DNA of 64,000 nucleotides from Pythium myriotylum (lineage: Eukaryota > Oomycota > Peronosporomycetes > Pythiales > Pythiaceae): contig JALJCQ010000027.1 in NCBI GenBank assembly GCA_023091665.1, positions 930,001-994,000 of the forward strand, written 5' to 3'. Below the pieces are notes generated by a model. It ran no database searches. It was given only the letters and a program-made list of their open reading frames with translations, and had not been told where the DNA came from. A program made the translations under genes and the position numbers. Of this stretch, positions 20,102 through 31,402 are shown in pieces (the first letter of the stretch is position 1; the number at the start of each line of letters is the position of its first letter).

Positions 20102-21997
20102 ATGAGCAAGATCGCGAGCAAGAACAGCTTCGGCATGGGCGCCGGAGGCGACGACGCGCCGCCGCCCGCGCCGCAGTACAGCCGCTCGCTCTCCATCAAC
20201 TCGGACGATGAGTACAACTACAGCGACCTCGAGGAGGACGAGGACGAGGAGGTCGAGTACGTCGAGGACGACGACGACAACGCCTCGGTCGCCTCGGGCA
20301 ACAGCACGGGCCGACGCCGCGCCGGATCCGACCTCAGCATGGAGAGCAAGCACGCCGACGGAGCACGGCTCTCGCCGCTCGGCGCCGGCGGATCGGCCGC
20401 CAAGAAGAAACGCATCAGCCCCGGATTGGCCCACCAGAACGTCAAGACCTCGGACGAGTACCGCGTCATCGACGAAGAAGAGCTCTTCGTCGAGCTGCGC
20501 CAACTCATCCAGGAGATCGCATCGGTGCTGGAGATCACCCCCGCTGTCGCGGCCGTGCTCTTGCGCCACTTCGGATGGAACAAGGAGAAACTGTTTGAAG
20601 GATACTACTTGGATCCAGCGAAGGCGCGCCACGACGCTGGCGTCGAGTTTGCTGACGTCGCGCCGCCAAAGCTGCCAGAGGATAAGGAGGTATGGTGGAC
20701 GTTTCCAGCTCGTCCCCATCTTTGTGTTGTGTCTGACGTGACGTTTATGGGTTCAAGGTGGATTGTCTGATTTGTTGCGACTCGTACCCAGCGAATGAAG
20801 TCTTTGGTATGGGTTGTGGCCACATTTACTGTCTGGTGCGTGTGCAGTCATACTATCGTGTATATGGTCGCTTCGGTCCTGACGTAAAACTTGTAGACGT
20901 GCTGGAAATCCTATCTGATGGTCAAGGTCACCGAAGGTCCACCTAGCGTCATGACCACGTGCCCTGCCCACGGATGTAAAGAAGTTGTGACGGACACGAT
21001 CTTCCGTCAGCTTCTCAAGCCTGAAGACTACCAGCGATACTCCCGTTTCGTCTTGCGCTCGTTTGTTGACATTAATAAGGGCGTCAAGTGGTGTCCATCA
21101 CCTGGGTGTAACAAGGCCATCTCAAGTGCTGGCGGCCTCTCCTCTGTACGCTGCTCTTGCAACTGCGTCTTCTGTTTACGTTGCGGTGAGGAATCGCATG
21201 CTCCGGTCACATGTGAGCAGCTCGCGACCTGGCAGGAGAAATGCCGTAATGAGTCAGAGACTGCCAACTGGATCCTTGCCAACACCAAGAAATGTCCGAA
21301 GTGCTCTGTCCGCATTGAGAAGAACCAGGGCTGCAACCATATGACATGCCGTAAGTGTCATTTCGAGTTCTGCTGGGTACGTGAAGGCCGTTCACTAGTT
21401 TGGTGAGCTCTAGCTCAATATTTACCAATTTTCTTTTTTCCAAAGATTTGTATGGAAGACTGGCACAAGCATGGGTCCAGTACTGGTGGATACTACAAGT
21501 GCAACCGATTCGACGCTCAGGGCGCGCCTCAAGATACGGATGCAGCCCGCGCAAAGGCGGAACTTGATCGATACTTGCATTACTACCAGCGTTACGCGAA
21601 CCACTCCGAAGCCGGCAAGTTTGCCCAACGGATGCGGGAAGGCACAGAAGCTCGAATGGTGGAACTTCAGGCGAACCACGGCGATTCATCGTGGATCGAT
21701 GTGCAGTTTCTGAATGCAGCGACAGAGCAGCTGATCGAGTGTAGACGTGTGCTCAAGTACACATACGTGTTCGGCTACTATCTGCCGGCGGGCAAGGAGA
21801 AGAACCTATTTGAGTACCTTCAGGAGAACTTGGAGAAGAACACGGAGCATTTGACAGGGCTGTCAGAGATGCCTCTGGACAAGATGAACCGTGCTGAGAT
21901 TGTGAACTACACGCGTGTCACGGAGACGTTTTTGCGCAACCTGCTCACTGGTGTCGAAGACGGCCTCACAACGGGTGGTCCAATGCTTGATCTTTAG
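20102..21997 (+). CDS. Ariadne-type RBR E3 ubiquitin ligase
   Basis: Four exons (20102-20689, 20758-20835, 20897-21376, 21446-21997) give 565 residues. An acidic N-terminus (EEDEDEEVEYVEDDDD) is typical of Ariadne/HHARI proteins. RING1 starts at about residue 199 (CLICCDSYPANEVFGMGCGH), an IBR follows (CPSPGCNKAI, CFCLRCGEESH-type pattern), and RING2 has CPKCSVRIEKNQGCNHMTC with catalytic Cys368 in GCNHM. The C-terminal 150 residues (RYLHYYQRYANH...) form the helical Ariadne domain that holds the enzyme inactive until released by a neddylated cullin. It forms a thioester with ubiquitin before transfer. Confidence 0.95.
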
Positions 21998-22136
21998 CCG
22001 GGTGTCCACAAACCATTTCTGCTCTCCTAGTTTACTCGTGTGGCCACCTCCTTAATTACTAATACACAGGGACTTGCCTGAAATTCTTCGATAGATAAGC
22101 TCATAATTTATTTGTGACAGTTGTCGACATTTTTGC

Positions 22137-24166
22137 TCACAGGTCTTCTCCGCGCAAAGTTCTTGCCGCCTGGATTAACGACTTCCTTGCAGATGCATCC
22201 TTTATGCCCAGAAAATTTAGGTCGTCTTTTTCGATGCCCGTCTACGAACAAATCCGATTAGTCTACTGCGTGCAATGAATATCCCGTGAAGTGAGTCTTA
22301 CCTCTCGAATGAAATCGATCGATGAGAATCCCTTGGCTTTGAACACTGCAGTGTAGCGCTGAAGATCCAACTGTTTCAGCCACACGTAGACTTCATCCTC
22401 TTGATCTTCGTACGAGTCCTCTACGGCGTCGCTCTTCTTCACGATCGACTCGGGTCGTCGCTCGTCAGGCTTCGTTCGACTACCGCGACTACCTCGCCTC
22501 TCTCGGGAACCTTCTGAACTGGAGTGACGACTACCATTGTTTGCTCCTTTGCCTCTCAGCAAAGCCTGCAGGGTGACCGGTCGCACGCCCCCATTGGCTT
22601 TGATGGCAGCTTGCTCGTTGGCGAAGTCGATCGCTTGGTTGATCAGAGCCATCCAGCGTTCCAAATCGTCGCGATTTAGTGCTCGCAGCTCGCGTTTGAT
22701 CTTCCATGAGCCATCAATCACGTGGAAACTAAGCTCAGGCATCTCCATCGTCTGTGCATCCATCAACATCATCAAACTAAGCGAGAGAAGAGAACGAGCG
22801 AACTCTCGCGCAGACTTACCTTCCAAATACGGCAATCTTTCAAGTACAATGACGATACTGTTGGAGGCGGTGCGACCAGGCTCAGTCGGCGTCCATTCGT
22901 GCGCTTTGACTGTTGCTGCTGCTCGTTGATCTTGTCCGTCGAGTTCAGGTGGTCGCGGTCGAGCACGAACACTTTCTCGGACCATCCACGGTTGCCCCGT
23001 CGGTTGCGCTTGAGCAGCAGCCCTGTATGGTAAGGCGGCGGCAACACGGGTGGAGCCTCGTGGAACTCTTCTTCCTCGTCGATCTCCATTGTGTCGGCTC
23101 CGCTGTCATTGTCGCGGAAATCTTCTTCATCATCGTCATCGTCGTCGTCATCGTCGTCGCCATCGTCATCTTCGAGTTGTGGCTCACTGTCGGCAGCATC
23201 CTGATGAGCGATTGGCGTATAAGGGCGAAGTTCCACCGGTCCAGTCTTCTCAGCGAGTTCCTTCGATTCGGCAACCTTTTGAAGGCACTTGACGACGTCG
23301 TCGATGGACGGACGCTCGGACGGTTCAAATGCTACGCACGACTCGGCGACGCGAGCAATCTCCGGTGGACACGACAGCGGCAGCGCCTCGCGGAACTCTT
23401 CGGTGCGGATCTTGAACTTCAACTGCGGGAGTCGCATGAGGAACCCGTCCTTGTTGGCTTGGCGACAGCACAGCAGCTCCATCATCACGACGCCGAAGCT
23501 GAACACGTCCACATTCTCGGTGTAGTCTTCGTCCAGGAACATCTCGGGCGCCATGTACGCGTCGGTGCCGCAGTATGACTTGCGGCGCGGCACTTCGGGC
23601 TGCTCGCTCTCGCCTCGCTGCTCGTGCCACCACTTGGTCTCGGTCGCGAAGCCAAAGTCGCAGAGCTTGGCGCGCCAGGCGTCGTCGAGCAAAATGTTGG
23701 ACGACTTGATGTCGCGGTGGATCATGCCAGTCCTGTGGAGGTAGGCGATGCCGCGCGCGATGTCGAGCGCCATCTCCACGACGCGCGGCCAGCCCATGTG
23801 GGGCACCTTGTTGGCGCGCGTGTTCTTGAGGAGCTGGTCAAGGTCTCCATGGTTGGAGTGTTCACTGAGGATTAGCACCTGTCGCGTCTTGCGGTTGTCG
23901 GCCGCGCCGATGAACTCGAGCACGTTCGGGTGGCGAAGCTTCTGGAGAATCTCGACCTCCTTGAGCACGAACTGGGGGATGTTGCCTTCCTCGTCTTTGG
24001 GCTGGCACTTGACGGCCACTCGGCGCTTGTGGTACTCGCCGAGATAGACGACCGAGAAGGCGCCCTTGCCGATCTCCTTGCCGATCTTGACGGCGGCCGC
24101 GTCGACGGCGAAGAGCTCGGCGACGCCGGCGTCTCCGTTCTCGGGCCCGCGCTGGTTGGCCGACAT
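22137..24166 (-). CDS. protein kinase with PH and SAM domains
   Basis: Exons 24166..22820, 22751..22302 and 22241..22137 give 633 residues. The start chosen is MSANQRGPEN; in-frame ATGs at 24205 and further upstream exist. The tyrosine-kinase-like (TKL) kinase domain at about 27-300 has GKGAFSVV, Lys53 in VAVK, HRDIKSSN (150-157), DFG (170-172) and APE. A long acidic run (DDDGDDDDDDDDDDEEDF) leads to a PH domain (HTGLLLKRNRRGNRGWSEKVFVLD ... LNRDDLERWMALINQAI) interrupted by intron 22752-22819. A SAM domain ends the protein (WLKQLDLQRYTAVFKAKGF ... LNFLGIKDASARKSLI), the second half of which depends on the last exon. It probably signals at membranes. Confidence 0.85.
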
Positions 24167-24574
24167 GGCGTTGTGAGCTGGCGACGCGAAAGTGTCAGTT
24201 CCCATCTCCAGTCCAGTCTCCAGCCGCCAGCCCAGATGGGCTTGCCGCAGCTTCAACATAATCAGGCCAGCGGATAAACGTACTGTCACGTAACGAAGCG
24301 ACTCTGAGATTCGACGCGTTCTTCCTTGGAAAATGCGCTCGCCCGGACAGGCACGCCGGACCAAGCGAGCGGCGAGCCGAGTTAAATTTGGGGCGAGTCG
24401 TATCCATCTGGGTCGGCCTCTCCCGCACAATGGGGCGTCACAAAGATACCAACGGGATCAGACCCGCCGACGGCCTATTTTAATATCCGACTGCCTGCTC
24501 AGACACGGAGCGTTTTACTTCGCTCCACTTCGTCTTCTCCCGCGTCACTTCAACCACCAAAAAAGATAGAACTA
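24167..24574. other. kinase upstream region
   Basis: This 408 bp lies between the kinase ATG and the stop of the EF-hand gene, both on the minus strand. The kinase frame stays open up to 24430, so a longer N-terminus or a coding 5' leader is possible. No other gene is visible. Confidence 0.45.
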
Positions 24575-25312
24575 TTATATTCTCGACGCTAGCACCGACC
24601 GAAGCGCAGGCATGTAGTCGGCGATGATGCCCGAGATGTTGAACGTGATATGGTTGAGCATCTGCGGGTTGGCTTCGCCCAGCAGCTTGTACTCGTCAAA
24701 GCTGATGAAGCCGTCCTGGTCTAGATCCACGTCGGCGATGGTCTTGTCCACGATCGTCTCGAGGCTCTCGGTCGGAATGTTGATGCCGTTCTCCTGGATG
24801 CAGGCCTGCAGCATCTCCAGCAGCTCCTGCTTGGAGAGCTTGCCATCGCGGTCCAAGTCCAGCACGTCGAACGAGACTGTGGGCAGAACAGGGTGAGTCT
24901 GGGAACCATGCGAAAACGGGAAAGGCTCGGCCAACGAACACTTGAGCTTTTCAGCTGGTGTGCCCTTGGATGAGAGCACCGACAGGCTCTCCAGGAACTC
25001 GCCAAAGCTGATAAACGAGTCCCCGTTGGTATCAAACAACTGGAAGATACGGTCGACGTAGAGTGACTCCTTGACTGTGAACCCGAGCGCGGTCTGGAAC
25101 TCGCTGCGGTCGATGAGCCCATCCTCTCGCTTGCTGGAACTGATGAGGTCGTAGTGGACGTGGAGGGCGACGACTTCGTCGGCAGAGAAGTGCGTCGAGG
25201 CGACATAGCCTTGGACCTCGGCGCCCGTCAGCTTGCAGCTCAAGGCAGGCGACTGATCTGCGACGGCGCTGCCCGCGATCTCGTCCTTGGCGGTGGAGGC
25301 AGCTGCGCCCAT
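24575..25312 (-). CDS. calcineurin B-like EF-hand protein, predicted N-myristoylated
   Basis: Exons 25312..24940 and 24876..24575 are joined by a 63 bp intron that restores EKLKFSFDVLDLDRDG, giving 224 residues. Starting at MGAAAST leaves an N-terminal Gly with Ser at position 6, a myristoylation pattern; an ATG seven codons upstream would hide it. EF-hands are seen at EDGLIDRSEF (degenerate), DTNGDSFISFGEF, DLDRDGKLSKQEL and DLDQDGFISFDEY, the last three with good Ca2+ loops. Length and layout fit calcineurin B or CBL-type sensors. A partner phosphatase or kinase is not in the window. Confidence 0.85.
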   Translation of the reverse strand: MGAAASTAKDEIAGSAVADQSPALSCKLTGAEVQGYVASTHFSADEVVALHVHYDLISSSKREDGLIDRSEFQTALGFTVKESLYVDRIFQLFDTNGDSFISFGEFLESLSVLSSKGTPAEKLKCSLAEPFPFSHGSQTHPVLPTVSFDVLDLDRDGKLSKQELLEMLQACIQENGINIPTESLETIVDKTIADVDLDQDGFISFDEYKLLGEANPQMLNHITFNISGIIADYMPALRSVLASRI

Positions 25313-25562
25313 CGCGCAGCAAACGTGACGCAACTATTATAATCGCGCGCTCTGCCTCCGTGGCGCTTGGACGAGCCGTCGGGTGGAAGTGGCGTCGCTT
25401 CATGATCCGTTTCCCCCACGGGTCACTATCCAGAGGTCATGTCGCGCAGTGGAGTGGTAGACACTATGTCTATGGTTGTGTGGACCACACTTCCCGAGGC
25501 TGTGGCTCTCGCGCCATGCTGGCTGGTGATCGGGCCACGGCCGCAGACCACACGAATCGATC
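25313..25562. promoter_or_regulatory. 250 bp divergent promoter, EF-hand gene / DAP3
   Basis: The ATGs diverge across 250 bp with no room for another gene. A GTGTGG-A-CCACAC palindrome lies near 25480. No clear initiator was found on either strand. Confidence 0.4.
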
Positions 25563-26990
25563 ATGCTCGCGACCCGAGTGCTCTCGCGCCTGCAGCGCGC
25601 GTCCGTCAAGCGCGTGCTGCGCGCCTTCTCGTCGGAAGTCGAGGCCACAGAGTCGGCCGCGGAAGAGACCAGCGTCATCGCGTCGGTCCCGCTCTCGCAG
25701 GTGCAGTCGAGTCCGCTTGGCTGGAAGGGGGTCGTGCGCCGACACTGAGCGCGTCGTCGTGGTGCAGCTGACAGACAATGACCGCCTCAAGTTCTTCCCG
25801 TTCCTCAAGGAGACCCAGGACAAGTTCGTCCCGGAAGGGTGGGTTGACAGGTCTGCTTTCAGATCTTGCTCGGGTCGGTCTCACGCGTGGCTTTCTGGCA
25901 GCATCAACAAGCGCACCGAGGCCATGTTCGACCTCGTGGGCCACCGCCACCTGATGCTGCGCGAGCCCACGCAGCGCATTATCTCTGCCCTCAAGGACTG
26001 GGAGAACGCCAAGAAGGAGTCGACCGGCGCTTACGTCATTGACGGCGATCGCGGCTGTGGCAAGACGTGAGAACCGATCTGCTATGCGCTGATCATGTTT
26101 AGTTCTCTCCTAACATGCTCTCCTTTTCTGCCCACAGCGTTGCGCTCCAGCAGATTGTGCAGTTCGCACGTGAGAGCGACTGGATCGTGCTCTATGTCCC
26201 CAACGCTCGCTCCTGGTGCTTCGATGCCCCGTACGTGATCCCGTCGCCGCACGTCGAAGGCAAGTACGATATCGATGTGTACGGCGTCGAGTTGCTGGAA
26301 AAGTTCCTGCACTGCCACGGCGAGCAGCTGCGGTCCATCAAGCTTCGCGGCAGCTACGGCGATCGCTACTACCCCGAGTCGTTCGATGCCAAACCGAAGG
26401 ATCCGTCAGAGTACGACGCGTCGACGCTCACTCTCCGTGATCTTGTGGTGAATGGCATCCGCGATGAGGAACTCGCGTGCACGGCCATTGTGGACCTTCG
26501 GGCGGAACTTGCGAAGGTGACCGAGTTCCCGGTACTCATCGCTGTGGATGAGTACAACACTTGGTTTGGCAAGACTGTCTTTGGCTACGATGGTGTGGAC
26601 GTCAAGCCCGCCGATATCTCCGTCATCGACGCTCTTTCCGACGTTCGAGAGACTGGCCTTGCTGCTGAGCGGAAGCTAGACAATGGTCTCTTCGTTGCGG
26701 CGGTCACAGAGAACTTCCCAACAAAGGCGCAATTCAAGCAGCAGGTTGATTATCGCCCACATCGAACGACCATGCGACCGTACACGTCTGAGGAGCTCAA
26801 GACAGTCATCGCGTACTACAACCAGGTCCACTTTGTCCACGGTACGTGCACATCGCCAACAGTTAAACTTGTGCAGATATCTCATAGTTTATTATTCCTA
26901 GACAAACCAACGGATGCGCAGCTTGCGTACTTCCGTCTTATGACCAAGTCCGTGCCGTTGAGCGTCTTTGATCGCGCGTCGTTCTCGTAA
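25563..26990 (+). CDS. DAP3: mitochondrial ribosomal protein mS29 / DAP3
   Basis: Five exons (25563-25700, 25768-25838, 25902-26066, 26138-26841, 26902-26990) give 388 residues. The basic N-terminus (MLATRVLSRLQRASVKRVLRAFSS) is a mitochondrial presequence. A P-loop GDRGCGKT (118-125) is split by an intron inside its last codon. YVPNARSW, a Walker B-like FPVLIAVDEYNTWFG, and the C-terminal SVFDRASFS region match DAP3/mS29, a GTP-binding protein of the mitoribosomal small-subunit head. Without the introns the frame is broken, so the exon calls matter. Confidence 0.9.
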
Positions 26991-27217
26991 TCTGGTAATC
27001 GATAGGACGAGGCTGGGCAGGAATGGGGTGACCGGGACTTGCACACTGGCTCATGGAATAGAAAACGCTACCTGATCATCGATATTCGACAACACATACG
27101 TTTGATTTGGTGACGCTGACAAAACTGGTGGTACTCGACAAAACGGGATGAGGCTTCTTTCCCTCAACAGCTACACACGAACACATAAAACCTAGCGAAC
27201 TATAAGACACCAAACAG

Positions 27218-29527
27218 CTAGAAGCGCGAATCGTTGGAGTATCGACTTGAGCTGTAGCCAGTCGAACGGTAGTCGACGAACTCGGAGGCACTTGATGCCG
27301 ATGACATCCTGTACGACCCTGATCGCGATCCATGTCTGGCGTTTCCGTACTGAGCTTGGTCAACATCGTAAGATAGCACCGAGCTCGAGTCATCTTCATC
27401 AACGTCAAAATCTGGCATAGGTGCGGACCTCGTGCCTCGACCACCAGTGCGGCGTGACGTTGTCCTGTACGTCCCTCGTCCGCTTCCTCCGCGGCCTTGG
27501 GAGTAAAGTTCGGACGAATTGTACTCTGAAAAATTTTGTGACATCGTGATGTTGCTGAATGTTGTGTCCCGCGTACACCGCGACGCCGATCGGAGATCGA
27601 ATTCTGACTCCAGAACAGAACTCCAGCCGTCGCTTTGTCGACTATCAAGAGTGGACAGATCGTCGGAGGACTCAAATGCGCTTGGCGACGGCCCGCGTTG
27701 GTTCGACGGAGCGCGTCCCCGAGGAGGAATGGAGGCCTCCATGATGGCGGGAGACTCTTCGGCAACGGCACCCGGTGGTGCGTACCCTCGGTTGCTGCCT
27801 GATGGTCCGTAACCACGGTTGCTTCCGATAATCTGGGGTGAAGGTAAAGAGAAGTCGGGCTCCATTGGCTGTCCAGCGACTCCTGGTCCCGAGCCATTCA
27901 TGAGGAACGTTGGGGAGAGACGTACAACGGACGGTCGTCCATCGATCTTGATTCCACCACCGCCGCCATATCCGAGTACATCCCTGTCGTCATCGTGATC
28001 ACCATACTTGCGGCGACTGATGAGTACGAAGAGAGAAATAATGATGCAGATGCCTAGGATGACACCCACGATCGACAAGATGGAAGCGGTGCCCATGCTG
28101 TACTTGTTGCTTCCAGTTTGGCTTGACGTGTCGGAAGCCGAACCACTGGCACTAGATGCGGCTTCCTCTGGTTTCGTTGCATTCCTCGAGCTGACCTTCT
28201 GTCCAATCACACGACCACTTGACGCGGACGACGAGTTGAAATTCCCAGCAGGAGCACGGCCGCTCGCGGTCTCCTCCACGACAGGAATGGCTTGGCTTCG
28301 AGAAGCACTAGTAGGGCCCTGGGTAGCTCCCGGCTTGTCCGAACCTGTCGTTGAAAACGGTAATGGAGGAGACGAAGGCGGAGTGTTTGCTGGCGCCCCT
28401 GGAGGTGTTTGAGGAGCAGTCGGGGGAGTGCCCGGTTGTCCTGGGGCTGGAGGCGCAGCCGGCACTCCAGGAGTGCCAGCACCACCAGCTCCAGGAGCTG
28501 GTACTCCGGGTGCACTACTGCTTTGTGCCGGTGCAGCTGGCCCGGGTGAGACTGGATTGACACCAGGGCGAGGGGTGCTTGGCTGGCTAGCCGCAGGAGG
28601 TGAACCAGTTGATGGTGAGGGCCCAGCCGTTGTCGTGGAGTCATCGTTCTCGCCCGACGGGGGCTTCACTGGCGCGACGACGTCGAAAGCTATAGCATTT
28701 TTCTTTTTCGTGGTCGTTGGCGTGGGCGCTTCAGTGAGTTCTTCCCATTCATCAGGCGTTGGTGTTGGTGTGGGTATGGGTATGGGCTCGGGAGGAGGTC
28801 CCGGGGCGGAGGGGAAGTTAGCACGCCTGCCTGACCTGTTATGTCCTTCCATGGCACCAGATCCATGATCCACACGATCACCCGTCGGCTCTGGCGCTGC
28901 AGTCATCGTTTCGATAATGACCGTCGGCTGGCCGCTGGGGGGAGTTGAAGTCGTCGGAATATCTGTGCGAGAGGGGGGTAGAGTCGGCGTGGCCGATGGC
29001 TGTGGTGTTGTGCTATTTGTCGGTGTCGCCGTAGTTGATGGTGTCGGTGTCGGGTTTGCTGAAGGCAGTGGGGTCGACGAAGGCTGATTTGTCGTCGATG
29101 TCGGCTTTGCTGTAGTCGTCGGCGACGACGTCGGCGTCGGTGCAGGCGTCAGTTTTGCTGTCGGCGTCGGTGAAGTGGTCAGTTTTGATGTCGATGTCGG
29201 CGCAGGCGTCGATGTCGGTGCAGGTGTCGGTGCAGGCGTCTGTGTCGGCGTCGGCGTCTGTGTCGGGTTCGCTGTGCCCGGCGTCGGCGTGGTCGGCGTC
29301 GGTGCCGGCGACGGCGCTGCGTCCTTCACGAACGGGTTCACAAACGATCCGTTGCCGCGACTGAGCGCGCCCATGATCGCGTCGAGGCCGGGCGCGTCGG
29401 TCTGCGGGGGCAGCGCGGCGTTGGCGCGCTCGCCGGCCTGGCCGAACGTGAGGCCGGCGCCGCCGACGCCGCGGCGCGCAGCCACGGCCAGCAGCAGCGC
29501 CGCGAGCGCGAGGCGTGTCCGCGCCAT
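27218..29527 (-). CDS. mucin-like type I membrane protein, Pro/Thr-rich
   Basis: Starting at MARTRLALAALLLAVAARRG gives a signal peptide and 769 residues; an ATG 30 codons upstream would bury it. Residues about 80-400 are almost pure Thr/Pro/Ser/Ala (TPTPTQTP-type repeats), expected to be heavily O-glycosylated. A single transmembrane helix (ILSIVGVILGICIIISLFVLI) lies near residues 480-502, followed by SRRKYG and a roughly 260-residue Ser/Gly/Tyr-rich cytoplasmic tail. No enzyme domain is seen. It may be a cell-surface sensor or wall anchor, comparable in plan to fungal wall-stress sensors, but homology is not claimed. Confidence 0.75.
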   Translation of the reverse strand: MARTRLALAALLLAVAARRGVGGAGLTFGQAGERANAALPPQTDAPGLDAIMGALSRGNGSFVNPFVKDAAPSPAPTPTTPTPGTANPTQTPTPTQTPAPTPAPTSTPAPTSTSKLTTSPTPTAKLTPAPTPTSSPTTTAKPTSTTNQPSSTPLPSANPTPTPSTTATPTNSTTPQPSATPTLPPSRTDIPTTSTPPSGQPTVIIETMTAAPEPTGDRVDHGSGAMEGHNRSGRRANFPSAPGPPPEPIPIPTPTPTPDEWEELTEAPTPTTTKKKNAIAFDVVAPVKPPSGENDDSTTTAGPSPSTGSPPAASQPSTPRPGVNPVSPGPAAPAQSSSAPGVPAPGAGGAGTPGVPAAPPAPGQPGTPPTAPQTPPGAPANTPPSSPPLPFSTTGSDKPGATQGPTSASRSQAIPVVEETASGRAPAGNFNSSSASSGRVIGQKVSSRNATKPEEAASSASGSASDTSSQTGSNKYSMGTASILSIVGVILGICIIISLFVLISRRKYGDHDDDRDVLGYGGGGGIKIDGRPSVVRLSPTFLMNGSGPGVAGQPMEPDFSLPSPQIIGSNRGYGPSGSNRGYAPPGAVAEESPAIMEASIPPRGRAPSNQRGPSPSAFESSDDLSTLDSRQSDGWSSVLESEFDLRSASRCTRDTTFSNITMSQNFSEYNSSELYSQGRGGSGRGTYRTTSRRTGGRGTRSAPMPDFDVDEDDSSSVLSYDVDQAQYGNARHGSRSGSYRMSSASSASEFVDYRSTGYSSSRYSNDSRF

Positions 29528-29863
29528 CTCTTCCTGGCGGCGTGAAGGCGAATGCCGCGTCGCGGCCGCCGCTTCTCCGTACCCACCAGCAGCTCCGCGC
29601 GCCGCCTTTACGAACACGTCGCGGTGAGCGGATCAAGTCAGACCCCCAACCTTGCCGGGCAGACGGGGCGACAGGGAGCCAGACATCCGCCTTTTCAGCC
29701 AATGGGAGGCATCCGTTACGACCCTACGTGACTGCCAGCTGGTGGATGTGGATCGGTCGACTTTGCGGACGGCTCGGAAGGAGAGATACCGGTAGGACTA
29801 CCGGTAACTTCGCCCGCGAAACGCCCCCCACGTCAAGTTGAAGCGGGCAATCCGCGAGAGCCC
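29528..29863. promoter_or_regulatory. divergent promoter with ACCGGTAG-GA-CTACCGGT palindrome
   Basis: This 336 bp lies between the mucin-like gene (minus) and the EF-hand/coiled-coil gene (plus). At 29785..29805 there is GATACCGGTA, two bases, then ACTACCGGT; within it is a perfect 8+2+8 palindrome. The same pattern with two different central bases occurs upstream of the MULE transposases (44872..44892). Confidence 0.5.
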
Positions 29864-31367
29864 ATGCCCCCCGTGGCCAAGGACGCCAAGAAGAAGGCGC
29901 CCAAGGAGAAGAAGGAGAGGCCGCCCAAGGACAAAGAGCGGCCGGCCAGAAAGAGCGAGAGGCCCCACGACGCGGACGCCGTGCAGCTCTTCCGCAGGTA
30001 CGACCGCGCGCGCGTCGGCGCGCTCCTGCGCAGCGACTTCCTGCAGCTGCTGCGCGACTACGCGCGGCCGCCGGCGCACGCGCGCTCGCCCGCCGCGCGG
30101 CGTCTCCCGCTCTCTCTCTCCGACTCCAAGGGCGTCCCGCTGGGCTTCGAGCGCTCGGAGAAAAACTCGGAGTTCGAGGCCGGCCAACTCTTCGAGCGAT
30201 ACGACAAGGACCACTCGGGCACGCTGACGCTCGACAAGTTCCACGACTTTTTCTTCGACTTCCAGACCCAGCTGCGGGCGTTCGTAGACGATCTGGGCAA
30301 TGTCGAACACGTCTCGTCGGACATACCAGCGCCCGCGTTTCCCGAGCCTCCCCGGACTACCATTCCAGAGGCAGCGCCTTTATCTGAAAGTCCGCGTCCA
30401 TCCTCGACGTCGGTGCGAGCTGACTACCAGGCAGCGCTCTGGGAACTACGGAAACTCTGCAGAGACGAACTCCAGCAGCAACGCCTAAGAATGCGCACTG
30501 AGGTGAACGAATGCTCGGTCTGTGGCGCGTGGTTCACGCGATTGACGCCGTTCTGTTCTTGTGTCACTTAGATTGATCGTATCCGAGACCGGTTGCGAAC
30601 TCGAGCCGACAATCCTGGAAGCGAGCTAGAGCGCAATCTGTGGCCACCTGACCATAGACAGACATCCGGTCGCTGGTCGTGGAGAGATAACCAGCTCGCG
30701 GATCGCTACGATTCTGTCGAGACCGACCTTCACCGAGTTGACGAGATTCTTCGGGATATGAGACGCCAGCTTCGCATAGGTCTTGTTTCCGTTTCTTGTT
30801 TCCTTGAACCATGTAAATCAACTCACTTCCTATGTGGTTGTAGGTATGGACGCTTCGGTTGAGGAGATGCAAGATTTTATCAACCGTAGCAGCGTGCTCG
30901 TGGCGAACGCTCGTGAGATAGCAATGAATGTCTACAATGATGGCGAACTCATCGGAGATGAACCGACACGAGAGGATCGCTCACAACACAACCTTCCATA
31001 TCGTAAGGAAGGCAAGGGGCAAAATGACTTCGAAACTAGCAACTTCAAGAACTCCAGGGACTCCGAAACCAGCAAACCCAAGAATTCGAATCAACAGCAT
31101 GAAGATGGTCCAAAAGAGAACGAAGCGGGGGTAGAACTGCTCCATAAGCAGTTACTCATAAAAGATCAACTCATTTACCAGCTTCTCCAAGAACGAGCGA
31201 CTTTGAGGAAGCAAAAAGCCTTGGTGGAGTCTGATCTCCAGGAGTTGAGCCAAGTGAGCACACATGAGATGAGAAAATGGGCCCAACTGACGGACGAAAT
31301 GCAAGAAGAAATCGCTGCGTTGCGGGGTAGGCTGAAAAGTCTGGAACGACGCTATGATAGTAGGTAG
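29864..31367 (+). CDS. EF-hand and coiled-coil protein, unknown function
   Basis: Exons 29864-30502, 30572-30779 and 30844-31367 give 456 residues. A Lys/Pro/Glu-rich N-terminus (KKKAPKEKKERPPKDKERP) is followed by a degenerate EF-hand and a good one (FERYDKDHSGTLTLDKF, about residues 109-125). A helical segment comes next, then a C-terminal coiled coil (LLHKQLLIKDQLIYQLLQER to LKSLERRY). Such plans are common in flagellar and basal-body proteins, but no family is recognised. A further splice (31360-31406, 47 bp) could replace the last residues with NGAVPNNRW ending at 31435, overlapping the neighbour's stop. Confidence 0.7.
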
Positions 31368-31402
31368 ACATTGATTCTACGCATTTGAGTTACATCCATT
31401 TT

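Noticed and set aside
6037..29527. RXLR or Crinkler effector genes
   Set aside because: Secreted proteins were checked for RxLR-EER and LFLAK motifs near the signal peptide; none is present.
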